Positions 32,776-43,107 are shown, numbered from the stretch's first letter. The stretch: 50,655 nucleotides of DNA from Armatimonadota bacterium (GCA_016235455.1 JACRKZ010000060.1:1-50655), one strand, 5' to 3'. The notes: generated from the sequence alone by a model not told the origin. Numbers and translations are program-made.

Positions 32776-35160
32776 TCAGCCTGACGGCGGGGGCGCAACC
32801 AGCCGGCCAACGGACCGGAACTCGTCGACCAGGCCCTCGGAGTCACGATGCGCGTGCGTCGTCCACTCACAGAACACACTGCTGCCGTCGGCATGGTCGT
32901 GGCGCAGCACGGCGCTGACGGAATCCGCGCCGTTGACCAGCTTGCTCATCTCGGACATCATGGTCGGCAACTGGTCTTCCGGCACGTTGGTGATGCCGTG
33001 CGACCCGATCACCTGGTCCAGTGGCTGGCCCAGCACGGCAGCCCCCGCCTGGTTGGCGTAGGTGACGCGCAGGTCTGGGTCGATGTGGCAGATGGGCACC
33101 GGCAGGCGGTCCAGGATGGCGCGGCACTCTGCCTCGCCGCCGCGCAGTTCGTCGACCAGCCGTTGGCGCTCCTGCCGGTCAGTGCAGACGAACAACGCCC
33201 CGGTGCTCGCGCCGTTGGCGTCGTGCAGGGGCGTGCCGCTGATGGTCAGGCTCAGCGGCCGACCGTCGCGACGACGCGCGTGGGTCGTGTCGCGCTGGAG
33301 CGACTGGCCAGCCAACACCTGCGCGATGAAGGCTCGCATGAGATCTTCGGCGTCGGTCGAGTCGTAGGGCAGCGAGCGCCCCAGCACGTCGGCCGCGGAC
33401 CAGCCCAGGAGCGCCTCAGCGGCAGGATTCCAGAGAGTCACCCGACCCTCGGTATCGACGGCGACGATGGCTTGGCTCGAGGCATCGACCAGGGCATCGA
33501 AACGCGCGTTGGCCTCGCGCTCGCGATCCATGGCCAAGCGGCGATCGGTGATGTCCTGAGCCATGCACAGAATGCCGACGACCTCGCCTTCAGGGCCGTG
33601 CAAGGGCACGTTCTGCCACTCGCAGATGATGCGGCGGCCGCTGGCGGTCAGGTTGTCGTTGACGCTCAGCGCGATCGGCGCACCGTTCCGCAGCCGCTCC
33701 GCGATGCCGCGCAGATGGTCCGAAACCTCCAGCGGCGTCGTGCGGCCGAGGAGTGACTGGCCGAGCATCTCCTCCTCGCGCCAGCCAAACAGCGACTCGG
33801 CCGCCGGGTTCCAGTACGTGCAGCGCCAGTCCAGGTCGGTCGTGACACACGTCATGGGCATCCGGCTGAGCACGAGTTCGAGGCGTGCGAGCGTTTTGTC
33901 ACGCTCCTCGGCCAGCCGGTAGCGGGCGAGCGCGGCGCCGATGATCACGCCGGCCGCGCGGACCGCCGACTGCTCGGCCGCAGGCCAGGGCCGCTCCTGA
34001 TGCAGGTCGCTGACGCCTACGCAGCCCCAGAGCTGGCCCTCCACGACGACTGGCGCGATGGCCATCGAGCGAATGCCGTTGGTCGCCAACATGCTGCGCA
34101 CCGGCTCGGGCAGGTCGATGGTGTTGCCCGCCAGAATGTGACCGGCGGCCAGCAGCCGCTCCAGGTCAGCCGGCGCGGTAGGACCGGCCACCCGCTGCCA
34201 GGCGAGGTTGTTCATCTGCGACGGCACGCCCTCGGCACACCATTCGTAGTGCAGCGTCGTGGCACCCGTCGGGCTGCACGACGCGGACTGGTAGAGGTAG
34301 GCGCGGTCCACCTGCAAAGCCTGGCCGAGCGCCTCGATCGCGCCCTGGGCAGCGTCCGCCTCGCAGCGGGCCTCCATCAGATGCCGAGTGGCCGAGGTGA
34401 TGGCGGCGATGGCCCGTTGCGAACCCGAGTGGGCCTCGCGCGCGGGCTCCACCGTGACCAGTTCGGCGGCGGCACTGGCCAACCCGGCCACGCGACCGGC
34501 GCCGTCGAGCAACGGCGTCGAGGCGAAGACCAGATCCAGCAGCGAGCCGTCGCAATGTTGGAGGCGCGCGCCCAGGAAGTCGGTTGGGCGGCTCAGGCGC
34601 TGCTGCAACTGGCGCGCGCCGAGGTCGCGTTCGGCCGGCGCCGCGAACGCCGTGGCCGGTCGGCCGATCATGGCGTGCTGCTCGTAACCCAGGAGCCGGG
34701 CGAAGCGCGGGCAGACGTAGGTCACGGCCCACTCACTGTCGGCCAACCAGTAGCCCACTGGCGAGCAGCCCAGGTCGGCCGCGGCGACCGAGCGTGTCGA
34801 CGAGGCGTCCAGCAAGCACACGAAGGTGACCGGTTGCCCACGGAGTTCGGCCCGCGCCGCGTGTAGGCGCAGCCAGCCGCCCTCGCCCTCGCCCAGCCAG
34901 TACTCCACGGAGGCCGTCGGGCAGTGCCGGTCCACAACGCTCGACACCGCCTGCCAGGCCACGGCCCGCGACTCCTGGGCCAGGTCGGGATGGATCAACT
35001 CGCCCAGCCAGCCTTCGCTGGCCAGCACCACGCCGCCCTGGTCGTTTAGCGCCGCCGCCACAAACGGCATCCGGCGAGGTTCTTGCGCTCCGTTCGGCAC
35101 TTCCACCCGTCCCGCTCTCCGCCCCCTTGACTGGGGCTCCAGGATATCAGGATCGCTCAT
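32776..35160 (-). CDS. Multi-PAS/GAF sensory protein with no visible output domain
   Basis: About 794 residues if started at the ATG at 35160. The GGGAG before it is very close to the codon, so a start near residue 31 (MPFVAAALND) is possible. In order there are an N-terminal region, a PAS domain (about 125-240, VGYWLADSEWAVTYVCPRFARLLGYE), a GAF domain (about 255-415, AIEALGQALQVDRAYLYQSA) and three PAS domains (about 425-545, 555-670 and 680-785). The first two of these carry YWNPAAESLFGW and LWNPAAEALLGW, and a PAC segment reads GILCMAQDITDRR. The chain ends shortly after the last PAS domain. No histidine kinase, GGDEF, EAL, methyl-accepting or DNA-binding domain is seen. No membrane segment is evident, so it is likely a cytoplasmic sensor that acts through a partner. 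Confidence 0.8.
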   Translation of the reverse strand: MSDPDILEPQSRGRRAGRVEVPNGAQEPRRMPFVAAALNDQGGVVLASEGWLGELIHPDLAQESRAVAWQAVSSVVDRHCPTASVEYWLGEGEGGWLRLHAARAELRGQPVTFVCLLDASSTRSVAAADLGCSPVGYWLADSEWAVTYVCPRFARLLGYEQHAMIGRPATAFAAPAERDLGARQLQQRLSRPTDFLGARLQHCDGSLLDLVFASTPLLDGAGRVAGLASAAAELVTVEPAREAHSGSQRAIAAITSATRHLMEARCEADAAQGAIEALGQALQVDRAYLYQSASCSPTGATTLHYEWCAEGVPSQMNNLAWQRVAGPTAPADLERLLAAGHILAGNTIDLPEPVRSMLATNGIRSMAIAPVVVEGQLWGCVGVSDLHQERPWPAAEQSAVRAAGVIIGAALARYRLAEERDKTLARLELVLSRMPMTCVTTDLDWRCTYWNPAAESLFGWREEEMLGQSLLGRTTPLEVSDHLRGIAERLRNGAPIALSVNDNLTASGRRIICEWQNVPLHGPEGEVVGILCMAQDITDRRLAMDREREANARFDALVDASSQAIVAVDTEGRVTLWNPAAEALLGWSAADVLGRSLPYDSTDAEDLMRAFIAQVLAGQSLQRDTTHARRRDGRPLSLTISGTPLHDANGASTGALFVCTDRQERQRLVDELRGGEAECRAILDRLPVPICHIDPDLRVTYANQAGAAVLGQPLDQVIGSHGITNVPEDQLPTMMSEMSKLVNGADSVSAVLRHDHADGSSVFCEWTTHAHRDSEGLVDEFRSVGRLVAPPPSG

Positions 35161-35308
35161 GCTCCCAGAATGGTTCGCGTTGACGCGATGTAAATGGCCG
35201 TCGGAAATCGAGATGGAGAACCCGCCGATTCGCCACCTTCCCACTTCCCTAGAGGGGCAACACACTAGTATGCTGAGGCAGCAGACAAACCGAAAGGGAT
35301 CACGAGCC

Positions 35309-35857
35309 ATGAGTCGAAACCTTGCGGCCCGACTGGAAGCCGCCGGCCGCGATGAGCCGCGCGGGTCGTCGGGCGGCCCACGGCGCCCGCCCGCCCGCCG
35401 AGACGACGATCCCGACCGCAACTGGAAGCTGCTGCTGGCCGCCCTGTGCGGCCTCATCGTGGTGCTGGGTGGCTACCGCGTGATGGATTCCCTCGCCCCG
35501 GCCGAGAAGCGGCTCGGCGCCCAGCTGTTCGACGTCAAGGAGCCCGAGAGCGGCCCGCTGACGTTCAGCATGTACGACACGCCGCCGCTCAAGGCCGTGG
35601 GCAACTGCGTGGCCGTGCGGGCCGGAGACGAGTACTTCGTGGTGCGCGTGGGCGAGAGTACCGTCAACGTCTTCCGCACCAAGAGCAAGAACGGCGAGCT
35701 CATCCGCTGGGCCCAGAAGCGCGGCCGTTTCGTCTACGCCAAAGATGACCAGCAGGAATTCACCATCTACGGCGGCGCGGTCGACCCGAAGTCGACTGAC
35801 GCGCTCATCCCGGTGTTGGTCAGCCTCAGCAACGACAAGCTGCAGATCACGCGCTGA
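35309..35857 (+). CDS. Single-pass membrane protein of unknown function
   Basis: 182 residues from the ATG at 35309, with AAGGGA about 10 bases upstream; an earlier in-frame ATG at 35272 is less well placed. A basic, Arg/Pro-rich cytoplasmic tail (1-38) precedes one membrane segment (about 39-60, NWKLLLAALCGLIVVLGGYR). The roughly 115-residue soluble part has a beta-rich pattern (YFVVRVGESTVNVFRTKSK, RFVYAKDDQQEFTIYGG). I recognise no family. It diverges from the PAS/GAF gene, with 148 bp between them, and lies 64 bp before the GH116 gene on the same strand. The element between them folds into a long hairpin. TAGTAT at 35266-35271 could be a -10 element. Confidence 0.7.
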   Translation: MSRNLAARLEAAGRDEPRGSSGGPRRPPARRDDDPDRNWKLLLAALCGLIVVLGGYRVMDSLAPAEKRLGAQLFDVKEPESGPLTFSMYDTPPLKAVGNCVAVRAGDEYFVVRVGESTVNVFRTKSKNGELIRWAQKRGRFVYAKDDQQEFTIYGGAVDPKSTDALIPVLVSLSNDKLQITR

Positions 35858-35867
35858 CGGCCAACCA

Positions 35868-35921
35868 GGCCAGAGGAATCGACTCCCGCCGCGCCAATCC
35901 GCTGGCGGGAGATTCTCTGCC
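35868..35921 (+). promoter_or_regulatory. Leader hairpin masking the GH116 ribosome-binding site
   Basis: The 54 bases directly before the GH116 ATG can fold into one long stem with bulges only on the 5' side: 35884-35890 pairs with 35904-35910 (7 bp), 35876-35880 with 35911-35915, 35872-35874 with 35916-35918, and 35868-35870 with 35919-35921. The loop is 35891-35903. The GGGAG ribosome site (35907-35911) is inside the 3' arm. It could limit translation, or terminate transcription of the upstream small gene. Confidence 0.55.
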
Positions 35922-38900
35922 ATGTCCGCCGACACCTCTCGACGTGAGTTCCTGGGCGCCAGCGCCGCGGTCATCCCCCTGGCGGCGCTGGCCAGCGGCC
36001 AACCCGCCTACGCCCAGAGCGCACTGCCCGCCGACAATCACCTGGTACCCGAGGACAAGGGACTCCGGCCCGAGTGGGTGCGCGGCCTGCGCGCCAAAGG
36101 CCAGCCGGAGTGGTATCGCGGCGATGAACTGGACCGGATCGGCATGCCGTGCGGCGGCATCGGCTGCGGCCAGCTCTATCTGCGGGGCGATGGCTCGCTG
36201 ACCTCCTGGCGGATCTTCAACCGACCCACGGGCCCACAGCCCGACGTCGAGCAAGGCTTCGCACTGCTCATCACCGGCCGCGACGGCACCGTCGCTCGCC
36301 CGCTGGCCCGGCGCGGGTTCGACGGCGTCACCTTCCGCGGCGAGTATCCCATCGGCCGCGTGCGCTACCTCGACTGGAACGCGCCCGTGCGCGTCGAGAT
36401 GAGTGTCTGGTCGCCGTTCATCCCGTTGGCCGCCAACGACAGCAACCTGCCCGCCACCGTGTTCGAGATCGAGGTGGAGAACACCTCGAACCAGCCGGTC
36501 ACCGTGGCCACCGCGGGTTGGCTGGAGAATGCCGTCGGCCTCAACACCGGGCCCGTTCACGCCGGCCGTGCCGGCCGCGTGACGCGCGTCGCGGTCGAGC
36601 GCGGACGCACGCTGATCAGCCATGCCGGCGAACTCCTGACTGGCCCGGCCGTGGCTGACCCGCGGCCGGCACGGGTCCTGGCCGACTTCGAAGGCGCCGA
36701 CTACGGCGACTGGAAGGCCGAAGGCGAAGCCTTCGGCGCCCGGCCCGCGCGCGGCACGCTCCAGGGCCAGCAGCCGGTGACCGGCTTCGAGGGCAAAGGC
36801 CTGGTCAACAGTTTCCTGGGCGGCGACGGCCCCCAGGGCCGGCTCACCTCGCCCGATTTCGTCATCGACCGCACGCACCTCAACTTCCAGATCGGCGGCG
36901 GCGCCAACCCCGGTCAGACCTGCATCAACCTGGTGGTCGGCGACAAGGTCGTGCGCACGGCCGCGGGCCGCAACGAGGAGCAGTTGCTCTGGCAGACCTG
37001 GGACATCAAGGAGTTCGCGGGCAAGACGGGACGCATCGAGATCCTCGACCGCGCTGACGGGCCCTGGGGCCACATCAACGTCGACCAGATCGAGTTGGCC
37101 GACGTGCCGCGCGTCGGGGCGCCGCCGTTCCCCGAATGCGAGGACTACGGCACCTTCACACTGGCCTGCGCCGAAGCCGGCCGCGCCGCGACCGCCAGTG
37201 ACCTGGCGCAAGTGCCGCTGCCGCTGACCGGCGCCGACGCCAAGTGGGCCGCGCCCGAACGGCGGGCCGGTGCCGTGGTTGGCCCGGACACCACCCTGGC
37301 GCCGGGCGCCAGGCATACCTTCGTGTGGGTGCTGGCCTGGCACTTCCCCAATGCCGGCGCGGGCATGGGTGGCAACGGCCACTACTACGCCGCGCGGTTC
37401 GCCGACGCGCCGGCGGTGGCGCATCACGTGCTGGACAACCATGCCCGACTGAGCCGCGACACGCGGCTGTGGCGGGACACCTACTACGACAGCAGCCTGC
37501 CCTGGTGGCTGCTCGACCGGCTGCACTCCACGCTGTCCTATCTGGCCACGGGCACCTGCCGCTGGTTCAAGAACGGCCGCTTCTGGGCCTGGGAAGGCGT
37601 GAACTGCTGCGAGGGCACCTGCACCCATGTGTGGAACTACGCCCATGGCCAGGCGCGGCTGTTCCCCGAGATCGAGCGCATCGTGCGCCGGCAGCAGGAC
37701 TATGGCGCGGCCTACGACGAGGCCAGCGGCCTGGTCGGCTTCCGCGGCAACCGCGCCTACGCCGCCGACGGCCAGTGCGGCACCACGCTCAAGGCCTACC
37801 GCGAGCACCTCATGTCCGCGGACAAGAGCTTCCTGGGCGAGCTCTGGCCCAAGATCAAGCACGCGCTCGAGTTCTCCATGGGCCACGACGGCAACGACGA
37901 CGGGCTCATCGAAGACAGCCAGCACAACACCTACGACATCAACTTCGAGGGGCCGAACACCTTCGTCGGCGCGCTCTACCTGGCCGCCTTGCGCGCCGGC
38001 GAGCAGATGGCGCGCGAGGTGGGCGACGCGGCCTTCGCCGACCGCTGTAAGCGCGTCTTCGAGGCGGGCCGCCGGCTGAGCATGGAGCGGCTGTACAACG
38101 GCGAGTACTTCATCCAGCAGGTCGACCTGAAGAAGCATCCGCGCTTCCAGTACGCCGACGGCTGTCTGGCCGACCAGCTGTTCGGCCAGGGCTGGGCACA
38201 TCATGTCGGGCTCGGCTACCTCTACCCGGCCGACGCGGTCAAGTCGGGCCTGAAGGCGGTGTTCAAGTACAACTATGCGCCCGACATCGGCCCCCAGACC
38301 CGCGCCCATCCGCCGGGCCGCTGGTTCATCGGCAATGGCGAGCCGGGCCTGCTCATCTGCACCTGGCCCAAGAGCCGGCATCTGGGTGAGAACGCGGTGC
38401 TCTACCGCGACGAGGTGTGGACCGGCATCGAGTATCAGGTGGCCGGCCACATGGTCTGGGAAGACCAGATCGACGAGGCGCTCACCGTCTGCCGCGCCAT
38501 CCATGACCGTTATCAGCCCACCAAGCGCAACCCCTACAACGAGATCGAGTGTGGCGACCACTACTCGCGCGCGCTGGCTTCGTGGGGCGTCTACACGGCG
38601 TTGTGCGGGTACGACTACCACGGGCCCGCCGGTCGCCTGACCATGATGCCCAAGATCACGCCCGAAGCCTTCCGCGCCGCCTTCACCGCGGCCGAGGGCT
38701 GGGGCACGTTCGAGCAGACGCGCGGCGCGGGCACGCAGAACAGCCGCATCATCCTGCGCTATGGCCAACTCACGCTCAACGAACTGACCCTGAGTGCGCT
38801 GCCTGGCGGCAAGCCGGCCGAGGTCAAGCTGGGCGGCACGGTCGTGGCCGCCAAGGCGACCTCCGCCGACGGACGACTGGCCCTGACCTTCGACAAGCCG

Positions 38901-38942
38901 TTGACCATCAAGGCCGGCCAGGAACTGCAGGTGATTCAGTAG
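35922..38942 (+). CDS. Tat-exported GH116-family glycosidase with inserted beta-sandwich
   Basis: 1006 residues from the ATG at 35922, with GGGAG about 10 bases upstream. A twin-arginine signal (SRREFLGASAAVIPLAALASG) indicates export of the folded protein. The N-domain begins LDRIGMPCGGIGCGQLYLRG, as in GBA2/GH116. The C-terminal (alpha/alpha)6 domain has CCEGTCTHVWNYA (candidate nucleophile Glu564), DGNDDGLIEDSQHNTYD (candidate acid/base Asp672), GPNTFVGALYLAAL and GDHYSRALASWG. These roles are inferred by recalled alignment to GBA2 and TxGH116. Family members cleave beta-glucosides, beta-xylosides and related linkages. Residues about 245-400 (VLADFEGADYGDWK to HINVDQIEL) form an extra sandwich of a type I associate with GH32 enzymes, inserted into the N-domain. 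Translation may be held back by the leader hairpin. Confidence 0.83.
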   Translation: MSADTSRREFLGASAAVIPLAALASGQPAYAQSALPADNHLVPEDKGLRPEWVRGLRAKGQPEWYRGDELDRIGMPCGGIGCGQLYLRGDGSLTSWRIFNRPTGPQPDVEQGFALLITGRDGTVARPLARRGFDGVTFRGEYPIGRVRYLDWNAPVRVEMSVWSPFIPLAANDSNLPATVFEIEVENTSNQPVTVATAGWLENAVGLNTGPVHAGRAGRVTRVAVERGRTLISHAGELLTGPAVADPRPARVLADFEGADYGDWKAEGEAFGARPARGTLQGQQPVTGFEGKGLVNSFLGGDGPQGRLTSPDFVIDRTHLNFQIGGGANPGQTCINLVVGDKVVRTAAGRNEEQLLWQTWDIKEFAGKTGRIEILDRADGPWGHINVDQIELADVPRVGAPPFPECEDYGTFTLACAEAGRAATASDLAQVPLPLTGADAKWAAPERRAGAVVGPDTTLAPGARHTFVWVLAWHFPNAGAGMGGNGHYYAARFADAPAVAHHVLDNHARLSRDTRLWRDTYYDSSLPWWLLDRLHSTLSYLATGTCRWFKNGRFWAWEGVNCCEGTCTHVWNYAHGQARLFPEIERIVRRQQDYGAAYDEASGLVGFRGNRAYAADGQCGTTLKAYREHLMSADKSFLGELWPKIKHALEFSMGHDGNDDGLIEDSQHNTYDINFEGPNTFVGALYLAALRAGEQMAREVGDAAFADRCKRVFEAGRRLSMERLYNGEYFIQQVDLKKHPRFQYADGCLADQLFGQGWAHHVGLGYLYPADAVKSGLKAVFKYNYAPDIGPQTRAHPPGRWFIGNGEPGLLICTWPKSRHLGENAVLYRDEVWTGIEYQVAGHMVWEDQIDEALTVCRAIHDRYQPTKRNPYNEIECGDHYSRALASWGVYTALCGYDYHGPAGRLTMMPKITPEAFRAAFTAAEGWGTFEQTRGAGTQNSRIILRYGQLTLNELTLSALPGGKPAEVKLGGTVVAAKATSADGRLALTFDKPLTIKAGQELQVIQ

Positions 38943-38965
38943 CGCACCATACTGATCGCCGGCTA

Positions 38966-38993
38966 GGGTATCGGCCGCAGCCGGCCGATACCC
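38966..38993 (+). terminator. Hairpin after the GH116 gene
   Basis: Perfect 12-bp inverted repeat (38966-38977 with 38982-38993, loop of 4), extendable by GGCTA (38961-38965) with TAGCC (38997-39001) past a 3-base bulge. It lies 23 bases after the stop codon. There is no T-tract. Confidence 0.6.
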
Positions 38994-39046
38994 ATGTAGC
39001 CGTGCCGCGGCGAGCCCTCGCGGTCGGCACGCCACGGAGCAGGTAC

Positions 39047-40069
39047 ATGCCGCTGCGGGTGCGATGGAGTCGAGTGCTGGTCGTGGTCCTGGGGCTGGTG
39101 GCGGCCGCCGTGGCCCGCGACCGTGGCGACGCGGGCCAGGCCGGCGGGTCGCTGCGCATCCAGATCCTGCCGAGCAGCGCGGCGCGAGCCGGCGGCGCGG
39201 CCGTCGTCGACATGGGCGCGGAACGGTATGGCGATGGTGCGGTGGTGCGCGGCCTGTCCGCCGGACGGCACGGCGTGCACTTTGTGGCCATCGACGGCTA
39301 TGCCGCGCCCGACGACCAGCGCATCTCGATGACCGGCACCGAGGACCTGACCGTGGTGGGCAAGTACGTGCCGACCACCGGCCATGGCGCGCTGCATGTC
39401 GTGCTCACCCCGGCAGCCGCTGGTGCCGGAGCCAGGTGGACGGTCGACGCGGACACGACGTCGCACGCCGGCGGGGAGACGCTGGTACGGCTGCCAGCCG
39501 GCAACCACACGGTGCACTTCGCCGCGCTGCCCGGCTACGTTACGCCGCCCGGAGAGACGGTGACCGTCATGCCCAACGAGCTGGCCGAGGTCGCCGCCAA
39601 CTACGTGGCAGCCAACGGCACGGGCGATGTGCGCGTGACACTGGGTCCAGCCCAGGTGGTGGGGGCTGGCTGGCACCTGGACGATGGGCCGGCCACCCAG
39701 GCCAGCGACGCCATTCTGGCCGGTGTCGCGCCTGGGGAGCACACCGTGTCGTTCGCCCCAGTCACGGGCTGGGTGCCGCCGGCCGTGATGACAGTCACGG
39801 TGGCCGCGGGCCGCACCACGTCCGCCACGGCCACCTACACCTCGGCGGCGGCCATCTCGTTCGCCACGGTGGTGCGCCCGCTGGCGCAAGCGTCGTGCCG
39901 CTGCCATGGCAGCACGATGACCTCGCGCGCCAAACTGCTGGCAGACCGCTACGTGGTGCCCGGCCGCGCCGAGGCCAGCCCCTATGTGACCGAGAAGGCC
40001 ATGCAGCCCAAGTGGGGCGCCGACCGCCAGAAGGTGGTCGATTGGATCAACAGCGGCGCCAACCCCTAG
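39047..40069 (+). CDS. Secreted protein with three beta-repeats and a cytochrome-c-like tail
   Basis: 340 residues from the ATG at 39047, with GGAGCAGG upstream; the earlier open frame overlaps the GH116 gene. The signal peptide is about 1-23 (VLVVVLGLVAAAVA). Three repeats of about 80 residues follow, each with a turn such as GLSAGRHGVHFVAIDGY, RLPAGNHTVHFAALPGY and GVAPGEHTVSFAPVTGW, resembling PEGA-type beta domains. The last 65 residues (VVRPLAQASCRCHGS to VVDWINSGA) look like the cytochrome c fragment common in planctomycete surface proteins, where CXXCH binds haem. Here only CRCH is present, one residue short, so haem attachment is doubtful. It may be a surface or binding protein. It ends convergently with pckA at a hairpin. 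Confidence 0.75.
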   Translation: MPLRVRWSRVLVVVLGLVAAAVARDRGDAGQAGGSLRIQILPSSAARAGGAAVVDMGAERYGDGAVVRGLSAGRHGVHFVAIDGYAAPDDQRISMTGTEDLTVVGKYVPTTGHGALHVVLTPAAAGAGARWTVDADTTSHAGGETLVRLPAGNHTVHFAALPGYVTPPGETVTVMPNELAEVAANYVAANGTGDVRVTLGPAQVVGAGWHLDDGPATQASDAILAGVAPGEHTVSFAPVTGWVPPAVMTVTVAAGRTTSATATYTSAAAISFATVVRPLAQASCRCHGSTMTSRAKLLADRYVVPGRAEASPYVTEKAMQPKWGADRQKVVDWINSGANP

Positions 40070-40096
40070 CGACTCGCAGGCGGCCGCCAAACCACG

Positions 40097-40128
40097 CGAC
40101 GGCGCCGCTCCGAGGAGCGACGCCGTCG
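40097..40128. terminator. Bidirectional hairpin between repeat protein and pckA
   Basis: CGACGGCG (40097-40104) pairs with CGCCGTCG (40121-40128), and inside it CGCTC with GAGCG around a 4-base loop, with one mismatch between them. A short CTTT follows on the plus strand. It lies between convergent genes, so it probably ends both. Confidence 0.6.
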
Positions 40129-40164
40129 TGCTTTCGATCCGTGACTGTCAGTCGCCGCGGCGAG

Positions 40165-41769
<1,605 letters not shown>

Positions 41770-41810
41770 GTTGCCCTCCTCCAGTGGCTTATCCCTCACC
41801 TGAACCTTTC

Positions 41811-41838
41811 AGTATACGGAGGAACCCACGGATGGCAA
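41811..41838 (-). promoter_or_regulatory. Sigma70-type promoter for pckA
   Basis: On the minus strand TTGCCA (41838-41833), a 16-base spacer and TATACT (41816-41811), each 5 of 6 to consensus. The expected transcript start is about 41804, giving a leader of about 35 bases with a strong ribosome site. Confidence 0.75.
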
Positions 41839-41901
41839 GATCCTTTCCCTCAACCCTCGCAACAATCGGATCGCTCAACTAGCGCCGCGGCCAAAACTGG
41901 A

Positions 41902-41936
41902 CTCGGCCCGGTTTCTCTAGGAGAAACCGGGCCGAG
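41902..41936 (-). terminator. Hairpin after the epimerase gene
   Basis: Perfect 16-bp inverted repeat (41902-41917 with 41921-41936, 3-base loop), 32 bases past the epimerase stop and followed on the minus strand by CCAGTTTTGG. It separates the epimerase gene from pckA. Confidence 0.75.
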
Positions 41937-41968
41937 CAAAGGTGCGCATCAAGCCTCGCGGCCGGAGC

Positions 41969-43048
41969 TCAGAGGTACAGCGCCCGCAGCAGATCCTCGT
42001 TGTCCTTGACCCAGGCGATGATGCGGTCGTAGCCCTCTTCGACCGACACCTTCGGGGCCCAGCCGGTGGCCGCGGTGACGGGTCGAATGTCGCTCAGGTA
42101 GATGCAGTGATCGGCCTTGCGCGGGTCTTCCTCATAGACCACCGGCACCGTGGTGCCGAACTTGCGCTCCATGAGCGCGGTGGCCTCGCGCAGGCTGAGG
42201 CTGATGTCCTTGCCGCCGCCCACGTTGAACACACTGCCGGCCAGTTTGTCCAGCTGGTTGATCTCGATTTCGACGAGTCGGCAGATGTCCTCGATGAACA
42301 GAGCATCGCGCACCTGCTTGCCTTCCCAGCCGATGTACTTGAGCGGCAGGCCGAAGTGGAAGGCGATAGCCCACCAGGCCACCCAGCCCTGGGCGCTCTT
42401 GCCGAACTGGCCTTCGCCCGCCAGGCACGAGAAGCGGTTGACGATGGTGCGCACACCGAACGCGTCGTACCACTCCTGGCAGGCCAGATCGGACATGATC
42501 TTGGACAGGCCGTAGATGCTGTGATCCTTGCCGTCCACGGTGAAGGCGGCGCTGAAACCCTCCACCGGGTCGAACCCCGCGGGCAGGTTGTCGCCCCACT
42601 GCGCGGCGATGGCCTCCTGGTCCCAGGTCCAGCGCAGGTCGCCCTCGATCATCGGGAACTGGTTGATGTGCACGCCGGCGTAGGTCTTGTTGGTGCTCCA
42701 GAAGATCAGGCCCGCGCCGATACGGCGGGCGAACTCGAGCACGTTGAGCAGGCCGAGCGTGTTGTTGTTGATGTCGAACAGCGGGTTGCCGTAGCCGTCG
42801 ATGGCCGAGGGCTGCGCGCACGTCTCGCAAATGACATCGAAATCCTGGGGCAGGCCCACCAGATCCTCGGCGCAGCGCACGTCACCGTGCACGAAGCGGA
42901 TGCCCTTGGCCTTCAGCCGGGGCAGGTTCAGCTCCGAACCGCGCCGCACCAGGTTGTCCAGGACGGTCACCTGGTGACCGCGCTCGGTCAGGTAGAACGC
43001 CAGATTGGCGCCCACGAAACCCGCGCCGCCCGTGATCAGCACTTTCAT
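41969..43048 (-). CDS. NAD-dependent nucleotide-sugar epimerase, CDP-paratose 2-epimerase-like
   Basis: 359 residues from the ATG at 43048, with GGAGGG about 8 bases upstream. The extended-SDR fold is shown by GGAGFVGAN (7-15), LDNLVRRGSELNLPRL, WSTNKTYAG with the catalytic Thr/Ser region, the YxxxK pair YGLSKIM, RFSCLAGEGQFG and FNVGGGKDISLSL. The RRGS-NL segment after the second strand and STNKTYAG are typical of the CDP-paratose/tyvelose epimerase group rather than GalE. It would interconvert nucleotide sugars for cell-surface polysaccharide. No other nucleotide-sugar gene lies beside it, so the exact substrate is uncertain. It diverges from the ABC ATPase gene over 59 bp, which contain an inverted repeat, and ends at a strong hairpin. 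Confidence 0.85.
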   Translation of the reverse strand: MKVLITGGAGFVGANLAFYLTERGHQVTVLDNLVRRGSELNLPRLKAKGIRFVHGDVRCAEDLVGLPQDFDVICETCAQPSAIDGYGNPLFDINNNTLGLLNVLEFARRIGAGLIFWSTNKTYAGVHINQFPMIEGDLRWTWDQEAIAAQWGDNLPAGFDPVEGFSAAFTVDGKDHSIYGLSKIMSDLACQEWYDAFGVRTIVNRFSCLAGEGQFGKSAQGWVAWWAIAFHFGLPLKYIGWEGKQVRDALFIEDICRLVEIEINQLDKLAGSVFNVGGGKDISLSLREATALMERKFGTTVPVVYEEDPRKADHCIYLSDIRPVTAATGWAPKVSVEEGYDRIIAWVKDNEDLLRALYL

Positions 43049-43069
43049 CGTCGCTACCCTCCACCAAAC

Positions 43070-43100
43070 CCGGCCTGGCTCAATTGGCCGGCGCTACAAT
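43070..43100 (+). promoter_or_regulatory. Inverted repeat and -10 element before the ABC ATPase gene
   Basis: CCGGCC/GGCCGG (43070-43075 with 43086-43091) sits in the -35 region of TACAAT (43095-43100). The predicted transcript start falls at or one base before the ATG at 43108, and there is no Shine-Dalgarno sequence, so the mRNA may be leaderless. The repeat is an operator candidate in the divergent gap. Confidence 0.4.
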
Positions 43101-43107
43101 GGTGCCC

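Noticed and set aside
35847..39035. 1062-codon open frame on the minus strand opposite the GH116 gene
   Set aside because: It is antisense to a gene with a Tat signal and clear family motifs. Its translation is low-complexity Ala/Val/Gly/Arg without domains, as expected in very GC-rich DNA.
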